Shown here piece by piece: positions 16,065 to 23,249 of a DNA stretch of 34,220 nucleotides; position 1 is the first letter of the stretch, and every line of letters begins with the position of its first letter. The translations under genes were made by a program, and so were the position numbers. The notes beneath the pieces were generated by a model. It was not told the DNA's origin. It worked only from the letters and a program-made list of their open reading frames with translations, and made no database searches. The DNA is from JAWXCM01 sp034408745 (lineage in GTDB: Bacteria > Acidobacteriota > Terriglobia > Bryobacterales > Bryobacteraceae). The DNA lies in assembly GCA_034408745.1 (NCBI GenBank), contig JAWXCM010000332.1, forward strand, positions 1-34,220. Reading direction: 5' to 3'.

Positions 16065-17684
16065 TTGTCTTCACAGCCGCGAATCGGGATTGTCACGCCA
16101 TGCCGCAACAGGCGTGAGAAGACGGCGCGTTTTCTCGACTGTATGCGAGCGCAGGACTACCCGTCCCTGCAGGTCTGTCTCGTCGATTCCAACTCGTCCG
16201 ATGGCACACCTGAGATGGTGCGGCGTTGCTATCCCGAGGTGGTGCTGCTGACTGCCGACGATTCGAAGTTCTGGACGGGTGCGACGAATATTGGGGTGCG
16301 CCGTGCCCTGGATGACCGCTGCGATTTCCTGGTCACGATTAACGACGACTCGGTGGTTGGACCGAAGTGGCTTTCGGCGCTGGCTGCTGAGGCGATTCGC
16401 GGCAACTTCCCGATTCTGGCCTCGCGGCTGGACTTTCTCGACCAACCGGGTCTGCTGTGGGCTCTTGGTGCGCACAACGACTGGGCGGCAGGCTTACTGT
16501 TCCAGTTGCCTGACAGCAGGACGTGGGTGGACGAATCGGTCCCTCTCAGCTCGCGGCGCACTACCTTCGAAGTGGAGACGCTGTGTGGGAACGGGGTCAT
16601 GTTCCGTCGCGACGTGTTCGAGAAGACGGGTCTGTACGACGAGTTCTGGTTACCGCATTATCACGCCGATTCGGAGTTTGTGCTGCGGGCCCGACAGCAT
16701 GGTTTCACCCCCTTTCTGACTACGCTGGCGGTGGTACGGAACGACGTTTTCAATGACGCCACAGCGCCAGCCGTCCAGAAGGCGCCTCCGCCGGAGGTTC
16801 GGGCCGGGGACTGGTTCGCATTTTTGCGGCGGGCTTCGCACGACGCCAGGATTCTGTTTCTGAGTGTGCGCTCCGACCTGTACTGGCGGGCGGTGTTGGC
16901 GTATATCTGGCGGCATTGCCCCCGGGCTCTGTTACTCCAGTGCGTCCGAAAACTGACTACGCTTATATGGCGTCGACACTTCCGAACTCAATGGGAAGTA
17001 CTTCGGGCGGTTCCCCGGCTTACCGACGCGGATTTGGCTCCGATGCGGCTGTGGAGACAGGGAATCACGCCAACGCGCTCTGTTGCGCCTCGCGGAGAGC
17101 TGTCGATGGACGCACTGGAGCAGGTATACGCAGCCGGGGCCGACTTCCTTGAGATGGCGTATCTGGTGCTGTTCGGGCGGCCCGTGGATATCAACGCGCA
17201 TAGTTTTCGTGCGGTTGCCGAGGCTCCGGGTGGGAGGCAACGCGTGGTTGAGGCGCTCCTGGCCTCGAGAGAGGCGAAGTTGCTGGGCCTGGGACAGAGG
17301 GGCACGGCGCTGGCGAAGCGTTTTGAAGCGTGGCGGTCGAAGTCGGAGGGACCTGTGCGGCGGACTCTCCAGCACGTTCCCGAAGATCTGGAGCGGCTAC
17401 TGGTGCTGGAGCCGGAAGAACTGGTGAGAACGGCATACCGTGAGTTTTTGGGCCGACTGCCGGAGCCTTCGATTCTGGCGGTGCAGGTGGAAGCGGCTCG
17501 GCGGGCTCCGCTGGAGTTGCTGGCTGCGATTGTCGCTTCACCCGAGTATGGAATGAATCCCGCACGGCGATTATCGCCTTTTGCCGCCGAAAGCGTACTT
17601 GTGATTTTGCGTTCAGCGGCCCGCAGGGAGGCTGGCCAGGTTGGCGACGTACCAGTCGAGTGTCTGCCGAATTCCGTCGCGTAG
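16065..17684 (+). CDS. Glycosyltransferase family 2 with C-terminal DUF4214-like repeats
   Basis: A 539-residue protein. The GT-A domain fills about residues 1-250: IGIVTPCRNRREKTARFLDC, VDSNSSDGTPEMV, the DxD-like metal site TINDDSVVG, and ETLCGNGVMFRRDVFEKTG with HYHADSEF. This is the pattern of rhamnosyl-type GT2 enzymes. After a linker, residues about 345-540 hold two copies of a DUF4214-like motif: MAYLVLFGRPVD...LLASREAK and TAYREFLGRLPEP...IVASPEYG. DUF4214 often occurs in secreted or surface proteins and its function is poorly known. The TTG start at 16065 has GGGGG about 8 bases upstream. The 3' end overlaps the convergent fcl gene by 72 bases. It is the last gene of the ABC-exporter operon. 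Confidence 0.85.
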   Translation: MSSQPRIGIVTPCRNRREKTARFLDCMRAQDYPSLQVCLVDSNSSDGTPEMVRRCYPEVVLLTADDSKFWTGATNIGVRRALDDRCDFLVTINDDSVVGPKWLSALAAEAIRGNFPILASRLDFLDQPGLLWALGAHNDWAAGLLFQLPDSRTWVDESVPLSSRRTTFEVETLCGNGVMFRRDVFEKTGLYDEFWLPHYHADSEFVLRARQHGFTPFLTTLAVVRNDVFNDATAPAVQKAPPPEVRAGDWFAFLRRASHDARILFLSVRSDLYWRAVLAYIWRHCPRALLLQCVRKLTTLIWRRHFRTQWEVLRAVPRLTDADLAPMRLWRQGITPTRSVAPRGELSMDALEQVYAAGADFLEMAYLVLFGRPVDINAHSFRAVAEAPGGRQRVVEALLASREAKLLGLGQRGTALAKRFEAWRSKSEGPVRRTLQHVPEDLERLLVLEPEELVRTAYREFLGRLPEPSILAVQVEAARRAPLELLAAIVASPEYGMNPARRLSPFAAESVLVILRSAARREAGQVGDVPVECLPNSVA

Positions 17685-18560
17685 TGAAATTTCAGGTTCC
17701 CAGCCCAGGGCGCGCATCTTCGAGCTGTCGAGGAGCTTGCGGGGCATGCCGTCGGGTTTCGTGCTGTCGAAGGTGATCCGGCCTTTGAAACCTGCGATTT
17801 CCCCGATCATGAGGGCGAGGTCGCGTATGGAGATATCGTCTCCTGCGCCTACGTTGATCACCTCTGGGTCCTCATAGCTCTGCATCAGGAAGACGGCTGC
17901 GGAGGCAAGATCGTCGACATGAAGGAACTCGCGGCGAGGTGTTCCGGTACCCCACACCCCAACATCACTCACGCCGTCCTGGGCGGCCTCGTGGAAGCGC
18001 CGGACAAGGGCGGGAAGCACGTGGGACGTACGTGGGTGGAAGTTGTCGCCCGGTCCGTAGAGGTTGGTCGGCATGAGGCTGATGGTGCGCATGCCGTACT
18101 CGGACGTGTAGGCCTGAGCGAGCCGAATGCCGGCGATCTTGGCAACGGCGTAGGGCTCATTTGTAGGCTCGAGCGGCCCGGTGAGCAGGTACTCTTCGCG
18201 GATGGGCTGCGGCGAGAGCCTTGGGTAAATGCAGGACGAGCCGAGAAACTGCACTTTGGCGATCTGGTGGTGAAAGGACGCGTCGAGCAGGTTGATCTGG
18301 ACGATGAGGTTATCCCGCAGGAACTCGACGGGCTTCGTCATATTGGCGAGGATGCCACCGACTCGGGCGGCTGCCATGAAGACGTATTCGGGACGGCTGG
18401 CTTCGAACCAGCGGTTGACCGCCGTAGCGTCGAGGTAATCGAGTTCGGTGCGATCCGGGCGGAGCACTGAGGAATATCCCAGCCTGTTCAGCCGCCGGCA
18501 GATTGCTGAACCTACCAGGCCATGAGCCCCGGCAACCAGGATTCGCGCGTGTTTATCCAC
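17613..18560 (-). CDS. fcl: GDP-L-fucose synthase
   Basis: This epimerase-reductase converts GDP-4-keto-6-deoxy-mannose, the GMD product, to GDP-L-fucose. The protein is 315 residues, the normal length. ILVAGAHGLVGSAICRRL is the NADP-binding motif. The FMAAARVGGI segment, the Ser in LGSSCIYP and the Tyr/Lys in NEPYAVAKIAG mark the catalytic triad. NLYGPGDNFHPRTSHVLPAL and DDLASAAVFLM are family blocks. The GTG at 18560 is chosen because it places the Rossmann motif at the N-terminus. It overlaps the gmd stop by 8 bases (GTGGATAA), so gmd and fcl are translationally coupled. The 3' end overlaps the convergent GT2 gene by 72 bases. Confidence 0.95.
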   Translation of the reverse strand: MDKHARILVAGAHGLVGSAICRRLNRLGYSSVLRPDRTELDYLDATAVNRWFEASRPEYVFMAAARVGGILANMTKPVEFLRDNLIVQINLLDASFHHQIAKVQFLGSSCIYPRLSPQPIREEYLLTGPLEPTNEPYAVAKIAGIRLAQAYTSEYGMRTISLMPTNLYGPGDNFHPRTSHVLPALVRRFHEAAQDGVSDVGVWGTGTPRREFLHVDDLASAAVFLMQSYEDPEVINVGAGDDISIRDLALMIGEIAGFKGRITFDSTKPDGMPRKLLDSSKMRALGWEPEISLRDGIRQTLDWYVANLASLPAGR

Positions 18561-19599
18561 GCCCCGCCCCGGCCAGGCGCCGGACTGCCGAATCCTCGGC
18601 CGCCGCCTTTTCCCTGTAGGCCAACTCAAGGTCGTGTTCCACCATCATTGCGACGAGTTGACGGAAGGACACCTTTGGCTTCCATCCCAGAACCCGTGTT
18701 GCTTTGGAGCAGTCTCCCAGCAGGTAGTCGACTTCGGCGGGCCGGAAGTAGCGCGGATCGACGACAACCACCGAAGAGGTCTCCAGACCGAGATGAGAGG
18801 CCGCTTCTTCGAGGAACTCCCGAACGGAATACGCTTCCCCTGTGGAGACGACGTAATCGTCAGGCTGCTCCTGCTGGAGCATGAGCCACATAGCTTCCAC
18901 GTAGTCGCCGGCAAAGCCCCAGTCGCGCCGTGCTTCGAGGTTGCCGAGCAGGAGTTTGTCCTGCAGGCCGAGCTTGATGCGGGTGAGGGCGCGGGTGATT
19001 TTGCGGGTTACGAAGCCTTCGCCGCGCCGTGGGGACTCATGATTGAACAGGATCCCATTGCAGGCAAACATCCCATAGCTTTCGCGAAAGTTGACGGTGT
19101 AGAAGTGGGCCGCGAGTTTGGCGACGGAATAGGGGCTGCGGGGGTGGAACGGGGTGGATTCCGACTGCGGAGGCGGCGTGGAGCCGAACATCTCCGAGGA
19201 GCCAGCCTGGTAGAACCGGATGGATGCGTCGTTGCGCTGGTTGAAGTCCCGAATCGCCTCGAGCAGGCGTAGCGCCCCCTGAGCAACCGAATCGGCGGTG
19301 TGGCAGGGCTCGACAAACGAGACGGCGACATGGGATTGCGCACCGAGGTTGTAGACTTCGTCAGGCCGCACTTGTTCGATGATGCGAGCGAGGCGGTTTC
19401 CGTCTGTCAGGTCGCCATAGTGAAGGTGCAGGCGGCATGCCGGATCGGAGGATTCGTGGTTGATGTGATCAATGCGCCCAAGGTTCGGACTGGACGCACG
19501 CCGAACGATACCGTGGACTTCATATCCTTTGGCGATCAACAACTCTGCCAGATAGGAACCATCTTGCCCGGTGATACCGGTTATAAGAGCACGCTTCAC
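18553..19599 (-). CDS. gmd: GDP-mannose 4,6-dehydratase
   Basis: GMD makes GDP-4-keto-6-deoxy-D-mannose from GDP-mannose, the first step to GDP-fucose or GDP-rhamnose. The 348 residues start KRALITGITGQDGSYLAEL. They keep the canonical VRRASSPNLGRIDH loop (tetramer and NADP contact), YGDLTDGNRL, QSHVAVSF, active-site S134/E136 (GSSEMFG) and Y157/K161 (SPYSVAK), NHESPRRGEGFVTRK and the C-terminal YFRPAEVDYLLGD. The GTG at 19599 fits the family N-terminus; the frame remains open to 19662 but adds non-homologous residues. fcl is coupled downstream. The 140-base gap to the divergent GT4 gene holds a perfect 10-base palindrome (19695-19704) whose role is unknown. Confidence 0.96.
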   Translation of the reverse strand: MKRALITGITGQDGSYLAELLIAKGYEVHGIVRRASSPNLGRIDHINHESSDPACRLHLHYGDLTDGNRLARIIEQVRPDEVYNLGAQSHVAVSFVEPCHTADSVAQGALRLLEAIRDFNQRNDASIRFYQAGSSEMFGSTPPPQSESTPFHPRSPYSVAKLAAHFYTVNFRESYGMFACNGILFNHESPRRGEGFVTRKITRALTRIKLGLQDKLLLGNLEARRDWGFAGDYVEAMWLMLQQEQPDDYVVSTGEAYSVREFLEEAASHLGLETSSVVVVDPRYFRPAEVDYLLGDCSKATRVLGWKPKVSFRQLVAMMVEHDLELAYREKAAAEDSAVRRLAGAGRG

Positions 19600-19727
19600 G
19601 TTTGAAGAGAACCACCCCGAAGAGAGTGCCCGCGTCCCATACCCGAAACCGTAAAGGTTCACGAAGTTACGTCAGGGTCGCAGGCTGAAACTGTATGGTA
19701 CCATGAGCGCTTTATGAACAGCGGGAC

Positions 19728-19731
19728 GGAG
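19728..19731 (+). promoter_or_regulatory. Ribosome binding site favouring a TTG start
   Basis: GGAG ends 8 bases before TTG 19740 but 17 bases before the nearby ATG 19749, supporting the TTG as the real start of the GT4 gene. Confidence 0.5.
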
Positions 19732-19739
19732 CGCCTTAC

Positions 19740-21494
19740 TTGAACGGTATGCGCGTGCTGGTAAACGTTTACCGTGCACTGCCGGCGTCGGGTGGTGCGG
19801 GTGGCGCAGGTAAGTTCCTTGAGGCTTTGCTCACGGGCCTTGCGTCACGGGTCCAGCTTCGCGCGATCGCCAGCGAGTCGAACCGCCAGTGCCTGCCAGT
19901 GGCTCGCGGGCTCGAATATGTGATGGTGAGCGAGGAGAGTCAGGCTGCCTTCGCGCAGCATTTCGAGTGGGCTGATATTTACTACGACCCTCTGAACGGG
20001 CTTGGTCCGACGCTGATCCCACCGCGGCTTCCGGTGGCTGTGGCGATCATGGACCTTCAGCACAACGTCTACCCACGCTTTTTTGCCGGCGGGATGTATG
20101 AGGCCAGGAATCGCGCCTACGGGTTCGCGATCCAGCGGGCCGACGGCGTGATCACGATCTCGGAATTTGAGAGGGAGAACATACGGCGGGTTTACGGTGT
20201 GGATCACGTGTACGTGGTTCCGCTGTCGGGGTACACGTCGGAGCCGGACGCGAGCGGAGTCGTGAGCCTGACTGCCCGGGCGAAGGCACTGGGCGGTGGG
20301 CCGTATCTAATCTATCCGGCGATCGCGTGGCGGCACAAGAATCACTTCCGTCTGATGGAAGCGACCGGTCTTGCGATGCGGCACGCGCAGGACTTGCGGC
20401 TGATACTGACGGGAATCGAAAAGCACGGCAGCAGCAGTAATCTCCACATGTGGAAACTGGTGGCGGAGAAACTCGAAGACGCCGTGGAGGCTCATGGGCA
20501 CCTGCCGCAACAGGAGTTCGCGCTGCGGCTGAGGGGGGCCCGGGGGTTGGTGTTTCCGTCGCTTTATGAGGGCTTCGGCATCCCCGTGGTGGAAGCAATG
20601 CAGATGGGCATTCCGGTGCTTACGGTTCGCGAGACAGCGATTCCTGAAGTAGCCGGCGATGCGGTCATGTACTTCCGTGACCCTCGCAACTCGCAGGCCA
20701 TGTCGGAGGACATCCGGCGATTTTGGAGTGACGGGGATCTGCGGTCCGAACTGACGGTACGAGGTCTGGAACAGGGCGCCCGATTTTCGAAGGCACAATT
20801 TATCAACGACACGGTGGAGGCTCTGACCGTGGTTCGTGAGCGGCATCGCTCCCGGGCCGCGGCGGTGAGCAGTAGCTGGCGGAAGCCGGCATATCGAGAG
20901 ACGGATTCGGAACAGCCTCTGACGGCGATTGTACTGATCGAGGCTCGGCGAGAGGCGATCTGGCCCGCTGTCGAGAGCACGCGAACGGCGTTGCGGTCGC
21001 GGTACTTCGATGACATGCGGCTGTGTTTCGTGCTGGACCGGAGTGCCGGGGAGAACGTGCTGGCAGCGGCCTTCGGCGCCAGGGACGAGTACGCGCTGGC
21101 TGACATTGAGGATCCGGACGAGGTGGCACTGGCAATCCGGTTCTTCTGCGAGAGCGTGGTGGACAGCACTTACGTGGTCTACACGCGGTCAGGGCATCTG
21201 CTGTCGGCCTCGCACGATGCCGTCCGGGTGGCGCTGCGGAATCTGGACTACGTGGACGATGTCGGGTGCGCAGTGCTGGATTCGGCGAATTCGGGCTGGG
21301 CTGTGGTGACGCCGTCAGTCGGGGAGCAGGAGGCGGTCGAAATTGTGGATTCGATCCGTCCCCGCCGTCTCGCGTTTTTCGAGAATCTGATTCTGCGGTC
21401 GCGACTGCTGGAGACGGCCGGGCCGATTGGGTCCCTGCGGCTGCTGTCGACGTTTGTGCGGGCGGTGAAGTATCTAAGCGGACCGGCTGCGTAG
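19740..21494 (+). CDS. Glycosyltransferase family 4 with unrecognised ~200-residue C-terminal domain
   Basis: A 584-residue protein. Residues about 1-370 form a GT-B/GT4 enzyme: VYRALPASGGAGGAGKFLEA near the N-terminus, VITISEFERENIRRVYGV, YLIYPAIAWRHKNHFRLMEA, and FPSLYEGFGIPVVEAM with the E277/E285 pair. After a basic linker (about 371-390) comes a region beginning LTAIVLIEARREAIWPAVES and containing DDMRLCFVLDRSAGENV and DSTYVVYTRSGHLLS. It alternates beta and alpha like a degenerate GT-A domain, but no DxD metal site is seen, so its role is unknown. The TTG start at 19740 has GGAG (19728-19731) at 8-base spacing; ATG 19749 is the alternative. It is divergent from gmd. Confidence 0.86.
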   Translation: MNGMRVLVNVYRALPASGGAGGAGKFLEALLTGLASRVQLRAIASESNRQCLPVARGLEYVMVSEESQAAFAQHFEWADIYYDPLNGLGPTLIPPRLPVAVAIMDLQHNVYPRFFAGGMYEARNRAYGFAIQRADGVITISEFERENIRRVYGVDHVYVVPLSGYTSEPDASGVVSLTARAKALGGGPYLIYPAIAWRHKNHFRLMEATGLAMRHAQDLRLILTGIEKHGSSSNLHMWKLVAEKLEDAVEAHGHLPQQEFALRLRGARGLVFPSLYEGFGIPVVEAMQMGIPVLTVRETAIPEVAGDAVMYFRDPRNSQAMSEDIRRFWSDGDLRSELTVRGLEQGARFSKAQFINDTVEALTVVRERHRSRAAAVSSSWRKPAYRETDSEQPLTAIVLIEARREAIWPAVESTRTALRSRYFDDMRLCFVLDRSAGENVLAAAFGARDEYALADIEDPDEVALAIRFFCESVVDSTYVVYTRSGHLLSASHDAVRVALRNLDYVDDVGCAVLDSANSGWAVVTPSVGEQEAVEIVDSIRPRRLAFFENLILRSRLLETAGPIGSLRLLSTFVRAVKYLSGPAA

Positions 21495-21855
21495 GTCGGC
21501 GTTCTTACTGGCGGCAGTATCCACGGCAGGTGGCCGGCCACGGTCGGGCGACTTTGGGTTGATTTCTTGCGAACTGATCGGTCAAAGCCTCGCTGAGGGT
21601 AAGAGGGAAAACCTCTGTCTCCACTGTGGACTCGTCCCTGTGGGGACGGATGGGTTCCTCGCTGCGGCGTCGCCTCGTTTGCTTTTTACTGTCTGTGAAG
21701 TCTGACATCCTAATCTGTGTACACGGGTAACCTCACCGCGCTCTTTTTATACAGACTCGCCTGAGCGACATTTGGACTCACGAAAATGGAAAAAAGTGGG
21801 TCGAGGCATGGGAGGCGCGGTAAAATCCGGGTGTCTGCTGGTTTTTATCTACTAC
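21495..21855. other. 361-base gap with two perfect hairpins; no convincing gene
   Basis: The gap between the GT4 and cyclophilin genes contains two perfect stem-loops. AGAGGGAAAACCTCT (21602-21616) has 5-base arms; CGTCCCTGTGGGGACG (21633-21648) has 6-base arms and a TGTG loop. Neither is followed by a T-run on the + strand, so they are weak terminator candidates. A 67-codon minus-strand frame (21505-21708, MSDFTDSKKQ..., polar and Arg-rich) is open with only a poor ribosome site; I do not call it a gene. The promoter of the cyclophilin gene must lie in the right part, near the T-rich CTCTTTTTATAC at about 21740-21751. Confidence 0.4.
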
Positions 21856-23217
21856 ATGACTCGATCCTTGTTTCTTTCCTCTCTGCTGCTCGCATTCGGG
21901 CTGTTCGCTGACGCACAGACTGTTCGTTTCGAGACGAACGCTGGCAACATCGACGTGACGCTGTTGCCAGCGTCGGCGCCGAGGACGGTTCAGAACTTCC
22001 TGAACTATATGAATAAAGGCGCCTATGCCAATTCATTCTTCCATCGTTCTGTTCGGAGCGGAATCTATGTGATCCAGGGTGGCGGGTACCGGCTGGACGG
22101 CACGACGCATCGTCAGATCGATCAGGACGCTGCTGTGGTGAACGAGTTCCGTGTGTCGAACACGCGGGGCACCATTGCTATGGCGAAACTGGGTGGCGAT
22201 CCGAACAGTGCGACGAATCAGTTTTTCTTCAACACCTCGAACAACGCCAATCAGCTCAACACGAACAACGGCGGTTTTACCGTTTTCGGGCGTGTGGCCA
22301 ACGACGACAGCCTCGCCGTGATGGACAAAATCCAGGCGTTGCCGATTGTGAACGGGTCGACCACGAACGATAATTTTGCTGAGATTCCTCTGCAGAATTA
22401 CACCTCGGGCTCGTTTTTGAACGAGAACAACCTGGTGGTGGTGAAGGCGATTCGACTGGTGGAGCCGGAGCCTGCGATCAGTTCGGGCGGCGTTGTAACG
22501 GCTGGCGCGTTTGGCGGATTTGCGGCGGTGGCGACGGGATCATGGCTGGAGATTTATGGTTCGCTGCTGGCGCCGTCGACGCGGGAGTGGGCGGGCGGAG
22601 ACTTCAGCGGGAACATCGCGCCGACTTCACTGGACGGGGTATCGGTGACTGTCGATAGCAAACCCGCATCTGTGCGGTTTATCAGTCCTGGTCAGGTGAA
22701 CGTGCAGGTTCCGGCGGGGATTGCGGCGAGCGGCACGGTTTCGGTGGTGGTAACGAATAATGGCAAGTCGACCGCGGCGACACCGATATCGGTTCGGGCC
22801 ACGGCGGGCGGGTTGTTGGCGCCTCCGATTTTCCGCCTGAACGACCGTCAGTTTGTAGCGGCGATTCATGCCGCGGGTGGCGCGTTTGTTACGAACGGAT
22901 TTATTTCGGACCTGCCGAAGGCTCCCGCGGCTCGTGGGGAACTGCTGATTTTCTACGGGGTCGGGTTTGGGCCGGTGGAAGGCGGGGAAGTGGCGGGGCA
23001 GATCGCGGGCGGCGCCTGGCGGGTGCGCAACGGATTGGATTTCCGGTTCGGAGATGTGCCGGCTCAGGTGGATTATGCGGGGCTGGTCCCTGGGTTTGTC
23101 GGGCTCTATCAGTTCAACGTCTTGGTCCCGGCGGGTGCTCCGCTCGGCGACATTCCGCTGAAAGTTACTCTGGGCGGTGAGGCTCTGGCGCAGACGCTGT
23201 TCATCTCGGTCGAGTAA
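21856..23217 (+). CDS. Secreted cyclophilin-type peptidyl-prolyl isomerase with TIGR03437-like C-terminal domain
   Basis: A 453-residue exported protein. The signal peptide is MTRSLFLSSLLLAFGLFADA. A cyclophilin domain covers about residues 22-200: VRFETNAGNIDVTLL, PRTVQNFLNYM, SFFHRS, VIQGGGY, and ATNQFFFNTSNN with FTVFGRV. It would catalyse cis-trans isomerisation of prolyl bonds outside the cytoplasm. From about residue 215 to the end is a beta-rich region resembling TIGR03437: WLEIYGSLLAPSTREW, FISPGQVNVQVPAGI, ELLIFYGVGFGPVEGG, YQFNVLVPAGAPLGD. That family is expanded in Solibacter and its role is unknown. The ATG at 21856 is chosen because the signal peptide begins there; upstream codons in frame add a non-signal-like tail. 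Confidence 0.87.
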   Translation: MTRSLFLSSLLLAFGLFADAQTVRFETNAGNIDVTLLPASAPRTVQNFLNYMNKGAYANSFFHRSVRSGIYVIQGGGYRLDGTTHRQIDQDAAVVNEFRVSNTRGTIAMAKLGGDPNSATNQFFFNTSNNANQLNTNNGGFTVFGRVANDDSLAVMDKIQALPIVNGSTTNDNFAEIPLQNYTSGSFLNENNLVVVKAIRLVEPEPAISSGGVVTAGAFGGFAAVATGSWLEIYGSLLAPSTREWAGGDFSGNIAPTSLDGVSVTVDSKPASVRFISPGQVNVQVPAGIAASGTVSVVVTNNGKSTAATPISVRATAGGLLAPPIFRLNDRQFVAAIHAAGGAFVTNGFISDLPKAPAARGELLIFYGVGFGPVEGGEVAGQIAGGAWRVRNGLDFRFGDVPAQVDYAGLVPGFVGLYQFNVLVPAGAPLGDIPLKVTLGGEALAQTLFISVE

Positions 23218-23219
23218 CA

Positions 23220-23247
23220 GGGGCGGGCTCAGGACGCCCCCCTGTTT
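23220..23247. terminator. Probable terminator between convergent genes
   Basis: GGGGCG (23220-23225) and CGCCCC (23235-23240) form a GC-rich stem with a 9-base loop, followed by CCTGTTTCC on the + strand. It lies exactly in the 32-base gap between the convergent cyclophilin and repeat-protein genes and would mainly serve the + strand. Confidence 0.6.
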
Positions 23248-23249
23248 CC

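Noticed and set aside
19695..19704. Perfect palindrome ATGGTACCAT upstream of the GT4 gene as an operator
   Set aside because: A single 10-base palindrome in a 140-base gap is weak evidence and no second copy was noticed; left as a remark under gmd.
21505..21708. 67-codon minus-strand frame in the gap before the cyclophilin gene
   Set aside because: Weak ribosome site, no recognisable motif, and the sequence is dominated by hairpins; kept only as a note in the gap entry.
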